A stretch of DNA of 64,000 nt. Source: Mycolicibacterium aurum. GTDB lineage: Bacteria > Actinomycetota > Actinomycetes > Mycobacteriales > Mycobacteriaceae. Both the position numbers and the translations under genes were made by a program. The stretch spans positions 1,674,001-1,738,000 of the forward strand of contig LT549889.1 in NCBI GenBank assembly GCA_900078775.1, read 5' to 3'. This document shows, piece by piece, positions 62,804 to 64,000 of this stretch. A model generated the notes under the pieces. That model saw nothing but the letters and a program-made list of their open reading frames with translations. It was not told where the DNA came from and made no database searches. Every line of letters starts with the position of its first letter. The first letter of the stretch is position 1.

Positions 62804-63745
62804 GCGACCGCCACCACCAGAAGTCGCTGCACCGCAGGGTGGCGGCGGTGGGGTGTCTACCGGGCCCCGGGGCAGGAAAGTCCGCTGCACGAGCCTGGCG
62901 AGTCGCTGCCGCGGGGGCCGGGCGGAGATGAGCCGCGCTGACTCCGACAAGAGTCCGAGGTTGAACGCGAAGGCCCGCACCGTGGTGCGGCGCGCGATGC
63001 TGGTGGCCCACACCAGACCCCAGGCGCTCGAATTGATGCCGGCAAGTGGGATGACGATCGACAGCCACCCGGGCCGGACTTTGTTGATCAGCAGAGCCTC
63101 CCCTTTGCCGTAGTTGAAGTACTGGGTGAAGGCGTTGTGCAACCCGGTGTGCTGGACCTTCGACACGACGGCGCCCTCGACGAAGATCACCCGGTAGCCC
63201 GCGTCGGCGAGGCGCCAGAAGAAGTCGACCTCGTCGGCGCCGCCCATGAACTCTTCGTCAAAGCCGCCGACGCGATCGAAGGCCTCCCGGGTGAACCCGC
63301 AATTTGTTCCATTAGCAAATAGATTCCGTCGATATAGTGCCGGGAACAAATGGCGGGAACTCGTGAGAAGAGTTCCATTTTCAAGTATGCGATCCAGGCC
63401 TCCGCCAACTGCATGTGCTCCCCCCGTGAACGCGCGGTAGTGGGCCTCGATCCAGCCGTCGTGGACGATGTCGTCGCAGTCGGTCAGGAGGATGAAGCGA
63501 CCCCTCGACGCCTCGGTGCCGACGTTGCGCGCCACATTCACTCCTGGCGCTCTACCTGCATCGACGATACGGACGCGCGCGTCCGGCCAGGTGCGGATCA
63601 GCGCCGCCGTGTCATCCGTAGAACCGTTGTCGGCGACGATCACCTCGAACTCCGCGCCGGTCGACTGACCGAGCAGGGCGTCGAGTTGCCGACCGATTGT
63701 GTGTGCGCCATTTCGACATGGAATGACCACAGAAATGTCAATCAC
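62774..63745 (-). CDS. GT2-family glycosyltransferase
   Basis: A 323-residue GT-A fold transferase: [20 protein letters not shown] (about 4-23), [10 protein letters not shown] (about 37-46), a metal-binding-like LLTDCDD (about 89-95), and the acceptor-site [16 protein letters not shown] (about 167-182). A membrane-associated helical region lies near 223-250. The Pro/Gly-rich C-terminal 30 residues are probably disordered and overlap the end of dnaE1. GTG 63745 is supported by a -10 box 6 nt upstream. Codons near 63300-63350 are unusually A+T-rich, as in acquired cell-surface glycan genes. The donor is unknown. Confidence 0.88.
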
Positions 63746-63751
63746 TCCGTC

Positions 63752-63757
63752 AGTGTA
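63752..63757 (-). promoter_or_regulatory. -10 box (TACACT) for the GT2 gene
   Basis: A TANNNT hexamer on the minus strand ends 6 nt before the GTG at 63745, which predicts a leaderless mRNA. The surrounding 63780-63830 is A+T-rich. Confidence 0.45.
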
Positions 63758-63864
63758 TGGGTAATGAGTTGTCGCGTCGAGCCGACGCCAGCAAATTTAA
63801 AGGCTTGACGCAAACGTTAAAATACACACCGCGTTCCGGCCGTGAAGGGGGAGTGGGTCTGTGG

Positions 63865-63999
63865 TCAGCCGATGTCGGTCAGCTTGGCGATCGCCGAGGA
63901 GGTCGTCACCCGAGATGCGGACTCTGACGCGGGCCGGCGCTGCTCGAGGCACCGGGGCGAAGCCATGTCGGCATGATCGTTGGGGGGTGCGCTGCACCC
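63865..63999 (-). CDS. possible C-terminal end of a gene running off the right edge
   Basis: On the minus strand one frame stays open from the window edge to a TGA at 63865-63867 and ends in ...SSAIAKLTDIG, which looks protein-like. Only about 44 codons are visible, so neither identity nor reality can be settled. An internal ATG also exists in this frame. The competing frame at 63797-63997 looks like a shadow. Confidence 0.3.
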   Translation of the reverse strand, partial: GCSAPPNDHADMASPRCLEQRRPASESASRVTTSSAIAKLTDIG

Positions 64000-64000
64000 G

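Noticed and set aside
63797..63997. 66-codon minus-strand frame at the right edge
   Set aside because: No ribosome site, Arg/Pro-rich shadow composition, and it conflicts with another frame that looks more protein-like.

Overview
The window is a gene-dense, GC-rich mycobacterial chromosome segment. The evidence is a fabG1-inhA-ferrochelatase operon, MmpL, PapA and FadD-type (FAAL) lipid genes, a mycocerosic-acid-synthase-type PKS, GTG starts, and several starts lying 6-9 nt after TANNNT -10 boxes, which predicts leaderless mRNAs. From memory, gene order follows M. tuberculosis Rv1479 (moxR1) to Rv1547 (dnaE1). The Rv1500-Rv1530 lipooligosaccharide (LOS) region is replaced by a compact, different set. 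I cannot name the species.

Layout: 74-3204 moxR1, DUF58 and VWA genes. 3209-5318 is a divergent aldo/keto reductase and AraC regulator pair with a perfect inverted repeat between them. 5397-8045 holds fabG1, inhA and hemH. 8011-12824 holds an unknown conserved gene, NfeD, SPFH, a secreted/anchored low-complexity protein and a TVP38-family membrane protein. 12989-18135 holds mutA, mutB and meaB (methylmalonyl-CoA metabolism). 18407-21028 holds a pyruvyltransferase-like gene and lipL. After an unusual 750-bp non-coding stretch, 21779-35576 carries a surface-lipid cluster: PKS, PapA, two SHxxxDG acyltransferase-like proteins, an FAAL and a third such paralogue. 35527-37984 on the minus strand carries an HTH regulator, a 7-TM protein and a GT1 glycosyltransferase. 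Divergent from them is a stand-alone condensation-fold protein (38119-39396) whose active-site motif is altered. A perfect palindrome lies between the divergent genes.

39401-42775 is ileS behind a T-box leader. Then come a methyltransferase, a small S4 protein, DinB polymerase, asparaginase, lspA, an RluD-type synthase and rarD. 49100-54877 adds an MmpL transporter, UDP-glucose dehydrogenase and a GT2. 55062-56713 is a two-gene unit (CxxC membrane-anchored protein plus HTTM protein) starting in locally A+T-rich DNA. 56674-59128 is a DrrABC-like exporter, followed by dnaE1 and a convergent GT2. A possible gene end lies at the right edge.

Working model (inference): mutAB provides methylmalonyl-CoA. 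The FAAL activates a fatty acid that the PKS extends with methyl branches. PapA and the SHxxxDG proteins acylate a glycan built by the GT1 and GT2 enzymes and decorated by pyruvyl- or methyltransferases and possibly glucuronate from Ugd. MmpL and/or the ABC exporter moves the product outward. This fits a LOS- or acyltrehalose-type surface glycolipid. The condensation-fold protein, its HTH/7-TM neighbours and the HTTM pair are the least explained parts.
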